DNA from: Candida dubliniensis CD36 | Taxonomy: Eukaryota > Ascomycota > Pichiomycetes > Serinales > Debaryomycetaceae | NCBI RefSeq assembly: GCF_000026945.1 | Contig: NC_012860.1 | Coordinates: 310,001 to 374,000 of the forward strand | DNA: 64,000 nt | Reading direction: 5' to 3' | In this document: positions 50,358-59,898 of the stretch, piece after piece | Numbering within the stretch: the first letter of the stretch is position 1 | How the letters are laid out: each line of letters starts with the position of its first letter | Notes under the pieces: generated by a model | The model's input: the letters and a program-made list of their open reading frames with translations, nothing else | Told to the model about the DNA's origin: nothing | The model's database searches: none | Translations under genes and position numbers: made by a program

Positions 50358-53300
50358 ATGCTGGATGCAATTAATCCTCCTACATCGCCATATTCGGTAG
50401 ATAATGATATCATTGATGATTCAAGAGCAGCAACACCTATTTTATCATCTCAAGCTGATGAGATTATTCTTCCATCAGAAGATCCAGAATCACCAACTAA
50501 TCCCAATGCTCCTGGTAGTTCATCATCTACTGCCACAAAGACTAATACCGGTGGCACTGCTACCACAACAAAATCTTCTTCTTCTTCTTCTGCTTCTGGT
50601 GATTTGGAAACATCAGCACAAAAGAGACATAAACCAGGTCCTGTAGCAGGTAAACGACCAAGTGCAGAAACATTACAACGACGTAAAGAAGGAAGAATTA
50701 AAGCTGCAGCAACATTAGCACAAAATTTAGCTAAAACTGGGATTGGGAGATTTGAAAATGAAAATGGATTTAGTTTAACTAGTATCAAACCAATTCTGGT
50801 AATTAATCAAAAAAATTATTTCACCGATTATTTGAAAAAAGATGAACAAGTTAGTTTTATTAGAAATTGGCGTCAAGAGAGGGCATTACAACAAAAGATG
50901 AAAAAACTCAAACAACAGCAACAAAATAACAATCAGCAGCAGCAACAACAACAACAACAACAATTAGATAATGGCGAGAAAAAAGAAATTAGGAATTTCG
51001 ATGATTTTAATTTGAATGATATTGAACTTGAAATGAAAAAAGAAATGGCTGTTGGTGGTGGTAGTGGTAGTGGTGGTGGTGCTACTACTGGTGGTGGTGG
51101 TGGTGATGATGATGAAGAAGTCGAAGATGAAGAAAATGAAACAGAAGAAGTTCGACAAGAAAAGGCGAAAATTGGAGAAGATGTGATAGTTTTACAACCA
51201 GGATCAAGATATATTAGAATTGGTAAAGCTACTGATGCAGTACCATTAGTTATTCCTAATGTGATTGCTGTGAAGAAAAATATCACCAATATAATCAACC
51301 CACAATATGATGAAGATAGTGAGATCAAATATCCCCGAAGAAAATTAAAACAACCTAAATCTAATAGTAATAATAAGAATGATCAAAGATCACGACAAGA
51401 AGAAGGGGAAGAAGGGGAAGAAGAAGATTTGGAGTATTATATTGATGAAGATTTTGATGAACAAAAAGCAATTGTCACCAAAGATTTCCGAGCTAGAATG
51501 AGGTATTATAAACGAAGAATATTACCTAATTCACGAGAAACGGTAATTAATTTTAATAAACGACAAGTATCAGAGAAAATTGAGGATCATAATGATCCTA
51601 ATAAAAAAGAATGGATTAATCCTGATAAACAAGAGAATAAAAATAAACGGTATTATGTTGGAGAAGATGCATTGAATTTAGCAATAAATAGGAATGGGCA
51701 TACAAATGCTGATTCACAATGGATTTTAAGATATCCCATGATTAATGGTAATTTCAACGAAAATTCTTATTATTATGAATCAAGAGAAGAGATTTTAGGA
51801 GATATTTGCAATATTATAATAGATTCTCTTAAACAATTGGAAATTACCACTGATGTTAATAAATATAAAGTGATGTTATTGATTCCTGATTTATATGATA
51901 AAGCATACGTTGAAATATGGTGTCAATTATTATTGAAATTTATTGGGTTTGGAAAAGTTGGAATAATTCAAGAATCAATAGCGACAACATTTGGAGCCAC
52001 TATGTCAACAGCTTGTGTTGTTGATGTAGGAGCACAAACCACGAAAATTAGTTGTGTTGATGAAGGAATGATTATTAGTGATTCAAGAATTTTATTGAAT
52101 TATGGTGGAGATAATATAACTGAAACATTTGTTAAATTATTAATTGAGGATCAATTCCCTTATAGGAATATTAATTTAATTAATGCTATAGATTGGGAAT
52201 TGGCACAAAATTTAAAAGAGAAATATATTACTTTCCAAGATGCTGATATTGCTATACAATTATATGAATTTTATAAACGTAAACCATTTGAATCCACTGA
52301 AAAATTCACATTTAAAATATTTGATGAAGTTATGTTAGCTCCTATGGGATTATTTTTCCCGAAATTATTTCAAATCACTGCCAATAAATCAAATCTTCAA
52401 AATAATAATAATAATAATAATAATCATCATCATCATCATCATCCATCAATACCAAGTTATTATACACTGAAGAATCCAACGAGATCAACAATTGAGAATT
52501 TATTTAGTAAATCATTGGATCAATATAATAATAAATCAAATAATCCCAAGAGTAAATCCCAAGATCAATTGAAACTGAAAAATCAATTGAATTATTGTGA
52601 TTTAACTGATGAAGATTTATTATTAAAATTAATTAATCAAAATGATAATGAAAATGAATCAACCGAGAAAGATGAAGATCATCATCATCATCATCAACAT
52701 AATCATGGCCAAGTGAATGGTACTACTACAACAGATACTACAAACTCAAAAAATAATGAGGATCAATTATTGTCTTCTAATTTTGATATTGAAGATGAAA
52801 GATTAGTTGATGTACCATTAGAAAAGGCAATTATTGAATCAATTACTAATGCAGGATTATCCAGTGATTTAACTAAATTAAAGAAATTTTATGATAATAT
52901 AATTATTGTTGGTGGTGGATTAAGTAAAATTAATGGGTATGATTTAATTTTAAATGATCGATTAAATATTTGGCGACCAAGGATTTTATCAACTTCAGCA
53001 ATTGATTTAGTTATTAAATATTTAAATGAAGAAGTTAAAAAGAATTTATTGAAAAAAGAGAATTTAATTGAAATTGAACAAGAAAGAATTAAACAAGAGA
53101 TGGAATCAGCTACTAATAATAATACCACTAACACTAACACTAACACTACCACCAACAACAACAATAGTAATAATAATAATCAAGAAGAAACTACAACAGC
53201 ACAAAATAACAATAACAATAACAATAACAATGTCAATGTTGGTGAGATTGAAATACCTGATGAAATTATGGATAGAATCAATAATGAAACTGAATTAAAA

Positions 53301-53522
53301 TTAGATTTAGATTATATTGAAGAATTGATTGAAGAAAATGGTCATTTTTTAACAATGAATATTGTTCCAACACCAAGAGAATTTGATCCATCAATGGTTA
53401 ATTGGAAAGGTGGTAGTGTTTATTCGAGATTAAAAGTTGTTAATGAAATGTGGATTACTCAAAATGATTGGGATTTATTGGGTAGTCGAAGTTTATATTA
53501 CAAGAGTATTTTCAACTATTAA
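50358..53522 (+). CDS. ARP8: Actin-related protein Arp8 (INO80 chromatin remodeller)
   Basis: Start taken at the ATG at 50358; the frame extends 24 codons upstream only to a GTG. The product is 1054 aa, and codon 2 is CTG (Ser in this clade). After an acidic, Gln/Gly-rich N-terminus, the actin fold begins near VIVLQPGSRYIRIGKATDAVP and includes PRRKLKQP, the RRILPNSRETVINFNKRQ block, LLIPDLYDKAYVEIWCQLLL, ESIATTFGATMSTACVVDVGAQTTKISCVDEG (the ATP-site-like core) and IIIVGGGLSKINGYDLILNDRL. Arp8 with Arp4 and actin binds the Ino80 HSA domain and linker DNA. Large poly-Asn, poly-His and Asn/Thr inserts sit in surface loops. It is longer than S. cerevisiae Arp8 (881 aa). Confidence 0.93.
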   Translation: MLDAINPPTSPYSVDNDIIDDSRAATPILSSQADEIILPSEDPESPTNPNAPGSSSSTATKTNTGGTATTTKSSSSSSASGDLETSAQKRHKPGPVAGKRPSAETLQRRKEGRIKAAATLAQNLAKTGIGRFENENGFSLTSIKPILVINQKNYFTDYLKKDEQVSFIRNWRQERALQQKMKKLKQQQQNNNQQQQQQQQQQLDNGEKKEIRNFDDFNLNDIELEMKKEMAVGGGSGSGGGATTGGGGGDDDEEVEDEENETEEVRQEKAKIGEDVIVLQPGSRYIRIGKATDAVPLVIPNVIAVKKNITNIINPQYDEDSEIKYPRRKLKQPKSNSNNKNDQRSRQEEGEEGEEEDLEYYIDEDFDEQKAIVTKDFRARMRYYKRRILPNSRETVINFNKRQVSEKIEDHNDPNKKEWINPDKQENKNKRYYVGEDALNLAINRNGHTNADSQWILRYPMINGNFNENSYYYESREEILGDICNIIIDSLKQLEITTDVNKYKVMLLIPDLYDKAYVEIWCQLLLKFIGFGKVGIIQESIATTFGATMSTACVVDVGAQTTKISCVDEGMIISDSRILLNYGGDNITETFVKLLIEDQFPYRNINLINAIDWELAQNLKEKYITFQDADIAIQLYEFYKRKPFESTEKFTFKIFDEVMLAPMGLFFPKLFQITANKSNLQNNNNNNNNHHHHHHPSIPSYYTLKNPTRSTIENLFSKSLDQYNNKSNNPKSKSQDQLKLKNQLNYCDLTDEDLLLKLINQNDNENESTEKDEDHHHHHQHNHGQVNGTTTTDTTNSKNNEDQLLSSNFDIEDERLVDVPLEKAIIESITNAGLSSDLTKLKKFYDNIIIVGGGLSKINGYDLILNDRLNIWRPRILSTSAIDLVIKYLNEEVKKNLLKKENLIEIEQERIKQEMESATNNNTTNTNTNTTTNNNNSNNNNQEETTTAQNNNNNNNNNVNVGEIEIPDEIMDRINNETELKLDLDYIEELIEENGHFLTMNIVPTPREFDPSMVNWKGGSVYSRLKVVNEMWITQNDWDLLGSRSLYYKSIFNY

Positions 53523-54768
53523 GACGTAAGAATATATAGGATATATGACATGTTGAATTGAAGAAGTGGATTTGGTTGTTATAAGTATATACCTACATAC
53601 TAATATAATTGTCATAATTGTATTAGTGAGATAACTTGTAATATCCAACTAATAATGTCTCTCTATATACGCTTGCAATGTTTCATACAATATTTATGAA
53701 AAGAGTTCTTTTTTTTTTTTGCAATCATCCTTGTTGGTTTAACACAAACGAAACTCGCACTAAACGAAAGGGATGATGAAGACTTATCATTTTTCGTTAC
53801 GACACCCTCCCCCTCCCCCCCCCTCTACCAAAAATGCAACACATAGAAAAGAAGGAATGACAGTACTAAAAAAAAAAAAAAAAAAGAATGATCTATCATT
53901 AACAACATAACAAAAGCTTAGGGAAGGTTGGGTTTTGCTTGGTAGTATTATAAATAGAGTCTTCATTCATGTAAATGATTCATAAGTCTAATTAGCTTTT
54001 CTTTTCCTAATAGGTATTTTTATATATATTACACATTTTACATTAAATTATTATTTGGTGCCAATATTATATTCAAATTATAAAATCGTATGGAAAATGT
54101 TAAAAACATTTCTTTTTGAAATATCAAATTTCTTATTGATTCTGTTCATAGATTTTATAAGCAAGGAAGGGAGTAGGAGGTAGTTGGAGGTAGTTGGAAG
54201 GAGTTGAATGAAGTGGGGGCAAGATTTTAGTTATGGATATTAAATTAGTTTTCCTTATTTTGTCTAAAAAATTTGATTGTTTTGATTTTTGATTCCGTTG
54301 TTGGTGTTTGTGTCAAATTGGCACACTACTACCATTTTTCGGGTTCTTTCTCGCCTGATGATTTCCTTTTATCATACCACTTCTGCCGCCTTACCATGAT
54401 TCCACTTGGTTCTTGCCGTTCCCGTCTTGGTCCCGCTGATTCCGCCCCAATATGGTAGTCATGCTAACCCTAAAAATAAACATTTTGGTTACGAGAAATT
54501 AGCGGAAGTACCTGTAGTAATAGTAGTAGTAACCCCCCCCTCACTTTCTCTTTTATATACTACCAACTCTCCACTTTCATGAATATCTTAACATTAACCA
54601 GTTACAAGCAGAGTAGTACAATTGAATTGTTTGTTAACTTCTAAAGTATATATGTTTATTATAGGAGATTTGTCATTCCTTAATTGAAATACTACACAAA
54701 CGTATTAATGAGACCATCGGATAATTTCTTCCTTGTCCATCACCACCACCACTACAATGATCTTCCAT

Positions 54769-54793
54769 TATATATATATATATATATATATAT
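54769..54793. repeat. (TA)12 dinucleotide repeat
   Basis: An uninterrupted alternating TA tract of 25 bases, expected to vary in length between strains. Confidence 0.9.
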
Positions 54794-55551
54794 GTATTTC
54801 TTGAAATAGATTGGAATTTTAGTTCTTCATCGACTTGAAAGGAAAAAAAATCCCTATACAAGAATAATAAGGGATGTGAAGTGAAGTTGAATTTTATATG
54901 AAGAAGTTTCTGATATTTTCTTATTGTTACACATTGTGGGTTTGTTAACAAAAAACAAAGAGTAAATATCACATTTGAGAGGCGTAATTTAGATGCAAAA
55001 AATGTAATTATTGTTTTTTTTTTAGTTTTAGTTCAACAGAAGAATTGTTATGATGATCAATACAATAAGCTAATCAATCAGTAATAACTTGTTCTGGTAG
55101 TAAATATTTATTTGGAGGATTTGAAATAGTTAAGCAAATTGTAACATAAAACAATACTCACATGTACATAACTACCATTACTACACCTTTTACAGTATAA
55201 TTGTGTCACACTATTGAATTTCAATACCATAACAGGTAGTATAACCTACTTGGTGAAACTATAAAGCTAAGTATAAATTTAAGGAATAATCAAGTAAAAG
55301 AATTCTTTTGATTTATATATGTAAGAGTTGGTTGGTTGGTTGGTAATTTGATTGATTGATTGTCAGTAAAAGAATTTACATTCTCTTGTGGTGGTGGATA
55401 GCTTTTGTGTAATAAAAATAACTGTGTTCTTCTTCTTCTTCTTCCTTTGTGGGTAATGCGTGTGAAGTGAAATGGGATTGAAAAAGAGAAAATAAAAATA
55501 ATTTCTTTTTTTGTTTTAACCCTTTCACACACTCACACTCACACACACATA

Positions 55552-55572
55552 CTCTCTCTCTCTCTCTCTCTC
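55552..55572. repeat. (CT)10 dinucleotide repeat
   Basis: An alternating CT tract preceded by CA repeats (55526-55548); together they form a long pyrimidine/CA-rich block 320 bases upstream of the ELL-type start. Confidence 0.9.
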
Positions 55573-55889
55573 ATACTTTATTATTATTACTACTCCTACT
55601 ACTACTTCTACTCATTATACTTTATATTCGGTTATATACTAATACTGATTTAATTTAATTTAATTTAAGTTCTTTTCCTTTTTCCTTCTTCAATTTACTT
55701 CTTTTTAACAACTATTTTTCTTTTTTTAATTTTCCTACTTTACTACCAATATTACTATATCCTCCCCCTCCCCTCCCCTCCATTCCATTCAACTACTTAC
55801 TCATTTACTTTTCTTTCTTTCTTTCTTTCTTTCCATTTTCCTACTCAACTTTACCAAGCATCCAGGATCATTAACTATTTGCTATTCAA

Positions 55890-57893
55890 ATGTCTATAAC
55901 TAGTGCTACTACCTCTAGTAATGCTGGTAATATACTAATAGCGGACTTGCCTCCACCACTACATTCATCTTCATCTTCAACTTCATCCCCTAATATCGCA
56001 TTATCAATCAAATTAAATCAAGATTTCATTCATCAATTAAAATCATATATTGCAAAGACTCCTTCTTCTGGTAATAAAATTAAATTGGTAGTTAAAAATG
56101 GTCAAGTATCTATTAAATTAAATGATGAAATACAATATCCATGTTTGAAATTCCCCGAGAATTTACCTATTGATGTATATTCTAACAATAATTATGATGG
56201 AAGAATAATCAATAAATTAACCGTGGTCACTGATTCCAAGAAAATCAAACATTACAATACTTCTAATCGTGTTAGTAATGACGTTGAGAAAGATCGTGAT
56301 GTCCATTCCAGTATTATAACTCCAATAGGTACCCCTAAAGATTTGAATAATACTACTATTATACCGTCTAATAATAATAGGAAAGAAAAACAACTATCAC
56401 CACAAAAACAGAAATCCATAATTGATGTTTATGGTGGTGATTCTCGTAATCCATACAAAGTATTGGATGAAGGTAACAACTACGAGGCACTTGATACCAC
56501 GACAACGATTTTCAAGAAATTTTTGCATTTATTAGCATTAGGACCAATTACATTACCTCATATTATAACTATACTAAATTATGATGAAGAAGAACTTTAT
56601 AATTGGTTAAATGTTTATGGTCAATTATATAATCCTAAAGATCAATTTATTCAACAAGATAAATTTCCTTATAGTGATTATGATTATGATAATGATAATA
56701 ATTCCAAACCCGTCAAATCTAATAATACTGGAATGGAGAAATGTTTCATTTTAAAAGATAAAAGTTATAAAGAATTGTTACCTTGGAAATGGCAATATAA
56801 TGATTATGAAAGATCTTTAGTGTTGAATAATGTTAATAATGCCTTGACAAGAATAGGATTTTCTTTAACTCATCCATTAAGAAAGAAAATTATTAATAAT
56901 GATTATAATAATGAAAGTCGACATCATAATAATAGTAATAATAATAATACTAGTACAAACAATGGTGAAGAAAAGACTAACAGTCATCTTGGTGGTGGAT
57001 TATTGGTGTCGAAAAAGAAATTTCCAACTCGACCACCAGTAGCGAGTACCCCACCACCACCACCACCACAACAACAACAACAACAGCATACATCAATATC
57101 TACAACTACCTCACCATCAGTATCATCAGCATCAACTAACCCTATTGAAGTAAAAAAAAATGGGAATAGAATCACTAAACTGATTTCGAAAAGTCCTACA
57201 GGAATAAATACCCCAAGTAGTAGTGATGTTTCATCTAAATCTTCAAAATCAAGGAAAAGAAAATTATCAAGTTCCAGTTCAAGTTCCAATTCTTCGTTAT
57301 CTGATGATAATTTAACGTCTAACATTGGTACTACTAATGCAACTAGTTATAAACTGAATTATAATTCACCTCCTTCAGAACAAGAATTTGATGATCATTA
57401 TTATTCATCATCATCATCTTCTTCTTCATCTAACACCACTTTTGGATTATCTAATCAAGATCAACAAAATTTACCACCTTCTTTATCATCGAAAATGGAT
57501 TATTATACGAATTTGGCTAATAAATTTAGAATCAAATATAAAGAATATTCTCAATTATATAATCATTTATTACAAAATTCATCAACTTCATCAAATAGTA
57601 ATAATTCAAGTTATAAGAAAAATTTAATGAAATTATTTGAATTACATCAATTATTAAGTCAATGGAAAAAATTATTATGGGATTTTGATAAAGATTTAAA
57701 ATTAAAACAAAATTTGACTCAATTACACGTTCAAAAAAGAAATGAAAAAACTGTTAATGTTGGTAATACAACAACAACAACTAGTACTACTACTACTTCA
57801 ATTAAGAATTCTAATATTGCTAGTGGTGGTGGTGGTGGTGGTGGGAATAATAAAAGTCCTTTGAAAAAACGTAAATTAATTATGGATTATTGA
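55890..57893 (+). CDS. RNA polymerase II elongation factor ELL homologue
   Basis: The 667 aa protein has the two-domain plan of ELL. The N-terminal part (about 36-345) contains ALSIKLNQDFIHQLKSYI, KIKLVVKNGQVSIKL, and the winged-helix-like stretch FKKFLHLLALGPITLPHIIT with KSYKELLPWKWQYNDYERSLV and LTRIGFSLTHPLRKKI. The C-terminal part (about 532-603) matches the occludin/ELL helical domain (MDYYTNLANKFRIKYKEY; KLFELHQLLSQWKKLLWDFD). Between them is a long Ser/Asn/Pro-rich linker, and the protein ends in a basic KSPLKKRKL likely nuclear signal. ELL suppresses transient pausing by polymerase II, with EAF partners. S. cerevisiae lacks ELL, while S. pombe has Ell1/Eaf1. The assignment is by pattern, not by search. 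Confidence 0.8.
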   Translation: MSITSATTSSNAGNILIADLPPPLHSSSSSTSSPNIALSIKLNQDFIHQLKSYIAKTPSSGNKIKLVVKNGQVSIKLNDEIQYPCLKFPENLPIDVYSNNNYDGRIINKLTVVTDSKKIKHYNTSNRVSNDVEKDRDVHSSIITPIGTPKDLNNTTIIPSNNNRKEKQLSPQKQKSIIDVYGGDSRNPYKVLDEGNNYEALDTTTTIFKKFLHLLALGPITLPHIITILNYDEEELYNWLNVYGQLYNPKDQFIQQDKFPYSDYDYDNDNNSKPVKSNNTGMEKCFILKDKSYKELLPWKWQYNDYERSLVLNNVNNALTRIGFSLTHPLRKKIINNDYNNESRHHNNSNNNNTSTNNGEEKTNSHLGGGLLVSKKKFPTRPPVASTPPPPPPQQQQQQHTSISTTTSPSVSSASTNPIEVKKNGNRITKLISKSPTGINTPSSSDVSSKSSKSRKRKLSSSSSSSNSSLSDDNLTSNIGTTNATSYKLNYNSPPSEQEFDDHYYSSSSSSSSSNTTFGLSNQDQQNLPPSLSSKMDYYTNLANKFRIKYKEYSQLYNHLLQNSSTSSNSNNSSYKKNLMKLFELHQLLSQWKKLLWDFDKDLKLKQNLTQLHVQKRNEKTVNVGNTTTTTSTTTTSIKNSNIASGGGGGGGNNKSPLKKRKLIMDY

Positions 57894-57982
57894 TGCACGG
57901 GAAGACCGAGAAATAGAGAATAACGTCATAAAATCAATCATTCTATAAATAGAATTGATTGCAATAAATTACAATGATTAAT

Positions 57983-58020
<38 letters not shown>

Positions 58021-58021
58021 A
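57983..58021. repeat. (ATG)13 trinucleotide repeat
   Basis: An uninterrupted ATG/GAT tandem repeat of 39 bases, about 90 bases after the ELL-type stop codon; on the other strand it would encode poly-Ser. A strong length-polymorphism candidate. Confidence 0.9.
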
Positions 58022-58519
58022 AGTCCTCGAGATAAATATTAGTCACATATACCTTTCTTCGTTTGTTTCTTTTTTTAATTTTTGGTTTATTTACTGTTAT
58101 GGGAATGAAAGTTCTTATACAAAAAGATAAATTTATACGTATATACATGTAGAGTAGAATAAAAGAATATATTAAATATCCTATTACAACTGTCATTATT
58201 ATTAGTGATAAAATTAAACAATTCAAATTATACCATCATACCTAATAATAATAGACTTCAAGGTTATTTCTTTGATTTTTAATGTATTACTTTGTTTTTT
58301 TCCTTGGTATATTTGAACCGTTTTCAATATCATACTGGTTGAGTTCTTTTGGAAGTAATATTTCAAATAATAATGGATAATCAAACTGTTCAATGATTAT
58401 GGTCAAATGCCATGTAATCGAAGGTCGGCTAGTCATATAACCATGATAGATATAACCCAAACTCATTGTCTTTATTTTGGTAACTGGAAAGATATCATTA
58501 CAACATAAACATTTTTGTT

Positions 58520-58795
58520 TCTTAATCTAAAATAATCCAGAAATAATAAGAGAATTTGTAATTAAACATGATGATGGTGATGATGATGATGAAAAATAAT
58601 TTTTTTTTAATATATAACAGTTAATCAATAATATATTAATGTTAGTTATCTTATAAATCCTAAACTAATACCAACTTCTAAAGAGTTGGTTCGCTATTAA
58701 TAATTGTTAATAAAGGTTAAACATTCATAATCAGTGTAAGTTACACCATTAGGAAGTCAACCGTGGCAAAAAGCAATCGAGGACGACGCCCCCCT
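58520..58795 (-). repeat. Dispersed repeat copy B, inverted relative to copy A
   Basis: Reading the minus strand, it carries the same ordered blocks as 49585-49845: CTCGATTGCTTTTTG, CACGGTTGA, GGTGTAACT, CCAACTCTTTAGAAGTTGG, TTAGTTTAGGATTTATAAG, and a run ending in CATCATC-ATG. It lies about 70 bases before a gag remnant of the opposite reading direction. It does not resemble the LTR at 59519-59797, so it is a second element family. The outer limits are approximate. Confidence 0.7.
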
Positions 58796-58866
58796 CATAT
58801 TTGCAAATTACCACTTAAAAACTATCACAATCACTAGAAAACCAAATTGGAATAATCTTTCAAACA

Positions 58867-59393
58867 ATGGACGATAAAATTTACCACAATATGGTCAACG
58901 CCGTAGCCGAAGGAATACGTCTCGTAATCCTAAGGAATTTGCTGGTAAGAAAAAGGATCCGGTAGACGTATTGGTCTTCATCAATGAAGTTGAGAAGTAT
59001 GGAGCCCTTAGAGGTTACAAAGATAAGGAGTTGGTTAAGTATGCTTCCAGGTATTTGACAGGGCAGGCGCTGTTATGGTATAGCAGTTGTGAATCGTTGT
59101 TTTTACAGAAAGGGTGGCGCTATTTTGTGAAGTCGTTCAAACATACCCATTTTGAACCCGAATTACCAGAAGAATATTTTGTGGAAGTTAGAACATGGTA
59201 GTCAAACAGGACCCGCTGCTGATTACATGGATGAGCTTGTTCAAGGTATTAGAATGGTAGATCTGGTATGGCAGAATGAAGATATTCTCAAACATTTCTA
59301 CTTTTCCGGTCTCAAGCCCCAATATCAAGTCTGCTCTCATGAATATGTATCACAAGCATTCACTATCTCAGTAATCATTGGCAACAATTTATG
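58867..59393 (+). pseudogene. Broken Ty3/gypsy-type gag remnant
   Basis: Three plus-strand frames must be joined to read it. Frame 1 starts at the ATG at 58867 (MDDKIYHNMVNAVAEGI). Frame 2, from about 58921, reads KDPVDVLVFINEVEKYG, LTGQALLWY and RYFVKSFKHTHFEPELPEE up to a stop at 59199-59201. Frame 3, from about 59182, reads LEHGSQTGPAADYMDELVQG and ILKHFYFSGLKPQYQ. The order (ALLWY, W-x-x-F, F-x-P, QG-S-x-x-x-Y, F-x-x-GLKP) is the retrotransposon gag capsid pattern. Two frameshifts and the absence of protease, reverse transcriptase and integrase show it is dead. Confidence 0.82.
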
Positions 59394-59509
59394 AACATAC
59401 ACATATGGTTGAATTGTCCAGTATAACTTTGTAATTCCAACATGTCCTTGAATATGAAAAGTACGAATTATTTCTTGAGCAACATCACAACCAACGGATG
59501 ATGATCTAA
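59390..59509 (+). pseudogene. Possible 3' tail of the retroelement pol frame
   Basis: Directly after the gag remnant one frame reads YEHTHMVELSSITL, a stop (59432-59434), then FQHVLEYEKYELFLEQ and on to a second stop at 59507-59509, nine bases before the LTR. Its position suggests the end of a polyprotein joined to gag by a large internal deletion. There is no domain to prove it. Confidence 0.3.
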
Positions 59510-59518
59510 AATAAAACT

Positions 59519-59797
59519 TGTTGTATTTAAAAGTATAAAAATATATAAAAGTTTAAAGGAAAATAGGACCCTTTAAATAGACCGAAAATTAGAGTGACGA
59601 GAGAGGTCACACCACTCTGAATACTAACTAATTAATTAATTAATAGCAAGAAGTCGGGAACGAGCTTCTTGGCAAACCACCGAAAATAGAAATAGATAAA
59701 TAATATAAACGACGAATCGTCAAGTCGATAAACGAACAATATTAATAAAGTAACAACAACCGAATCGGAATATTCAGGAAGGGTTGAATATACAACA
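59519..59797 (+). mobile_element. 279 bp LTR with TGTTGTAT/ATACAACA ends
   Basis: The ends are perfect inverted repeats of 8 bases (TGTTGTAT at 59519-59526, ATACAACA at 59790-59797), the TG...CA form of retrotransposon LTRs. A TATA-like ATATATAAAA follows the left end. Flanking 5-base sequences (AAACT left, ACATC right) do not match, as expected if this is the right LTR of a partly deleted element rather than a solo LTR. It ends 14 bases before the tRNA-Ala gene. Orientation agrees with the gag remnant on the left. Confidence 0.75.
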
Positions 59798-59811
59798 ACA
59801 TCAACAAATCT

Positions 59812-59884
59812 GGGCGTGTGGCGTAGTTGGTAGCGCGTTCCCTTAGCATGGGAAAGGTCATGAGTTCGACTCTTATCTCGTCCA
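59812..59884 (+). tRNA. tRNA-Ala (anticodon AGC)
   Basis: The 73-base sequence folds as a cloverleaf with acceptor stem GGGCGTG/CTCGTCC and discriminator A. It has the alanine-identity G3:U70 pair, D arm GGCGTAGTTGGTAGCGC, anticodon stem-loop TCCCTTAGCATGGGA and T arm ATGAGTTCGACTCTTAT. It closely parallels yeast tRNA-Ala(AGC). There is no intron. A T10 run at 59889-59898 ends transcription. Confidence 0.97.
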
Positions 59885-59888
59885 TAAT

Positions 59889-59898
59889 TGTTTTTTTT
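59889..59898 (+). terminator. RNA polymerase III terminator of tRNA-Ala
   Basis: A run of ten T residues starts four bases after the mature tRNA end. Confidence 0.9.

Larger units (their letters stand above)
53523..55889. other. 2.4 kb intergenic region upstream of the ELL-type gene
   Basis: The region has only simple sequence: a C-rich run (53808-53822), A-runs, a (TA)12 tract (54769-54793), (CT)n (55552-55572), CTTT repeats (55808-55834), and pyrimidine-rich leader DNA just before 55890. Short frames show no domains. It is probably the ELL-type gene's long promoter. Confidence 0.5.
57894..58866. other. Intergenic between the ELL-type gene and the gag remnant
   Basis: The region contains a (GAT)n microsatellite (57983-58021), then ordinary AT-rich DNA, then repeat copy B (58520-58795). 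No gene is seen; the minus-strand frame 57978-58226 is produced by the microsatellite. Confidence 0.5.

Noticed and set aside
58520..59797. Copy B and the 59519-59797 LTR as the two LTRs of one element
   Set aside because: The sequences are unrelated, and copy B lacks the TGTTGTAT/ATACAACA ends.
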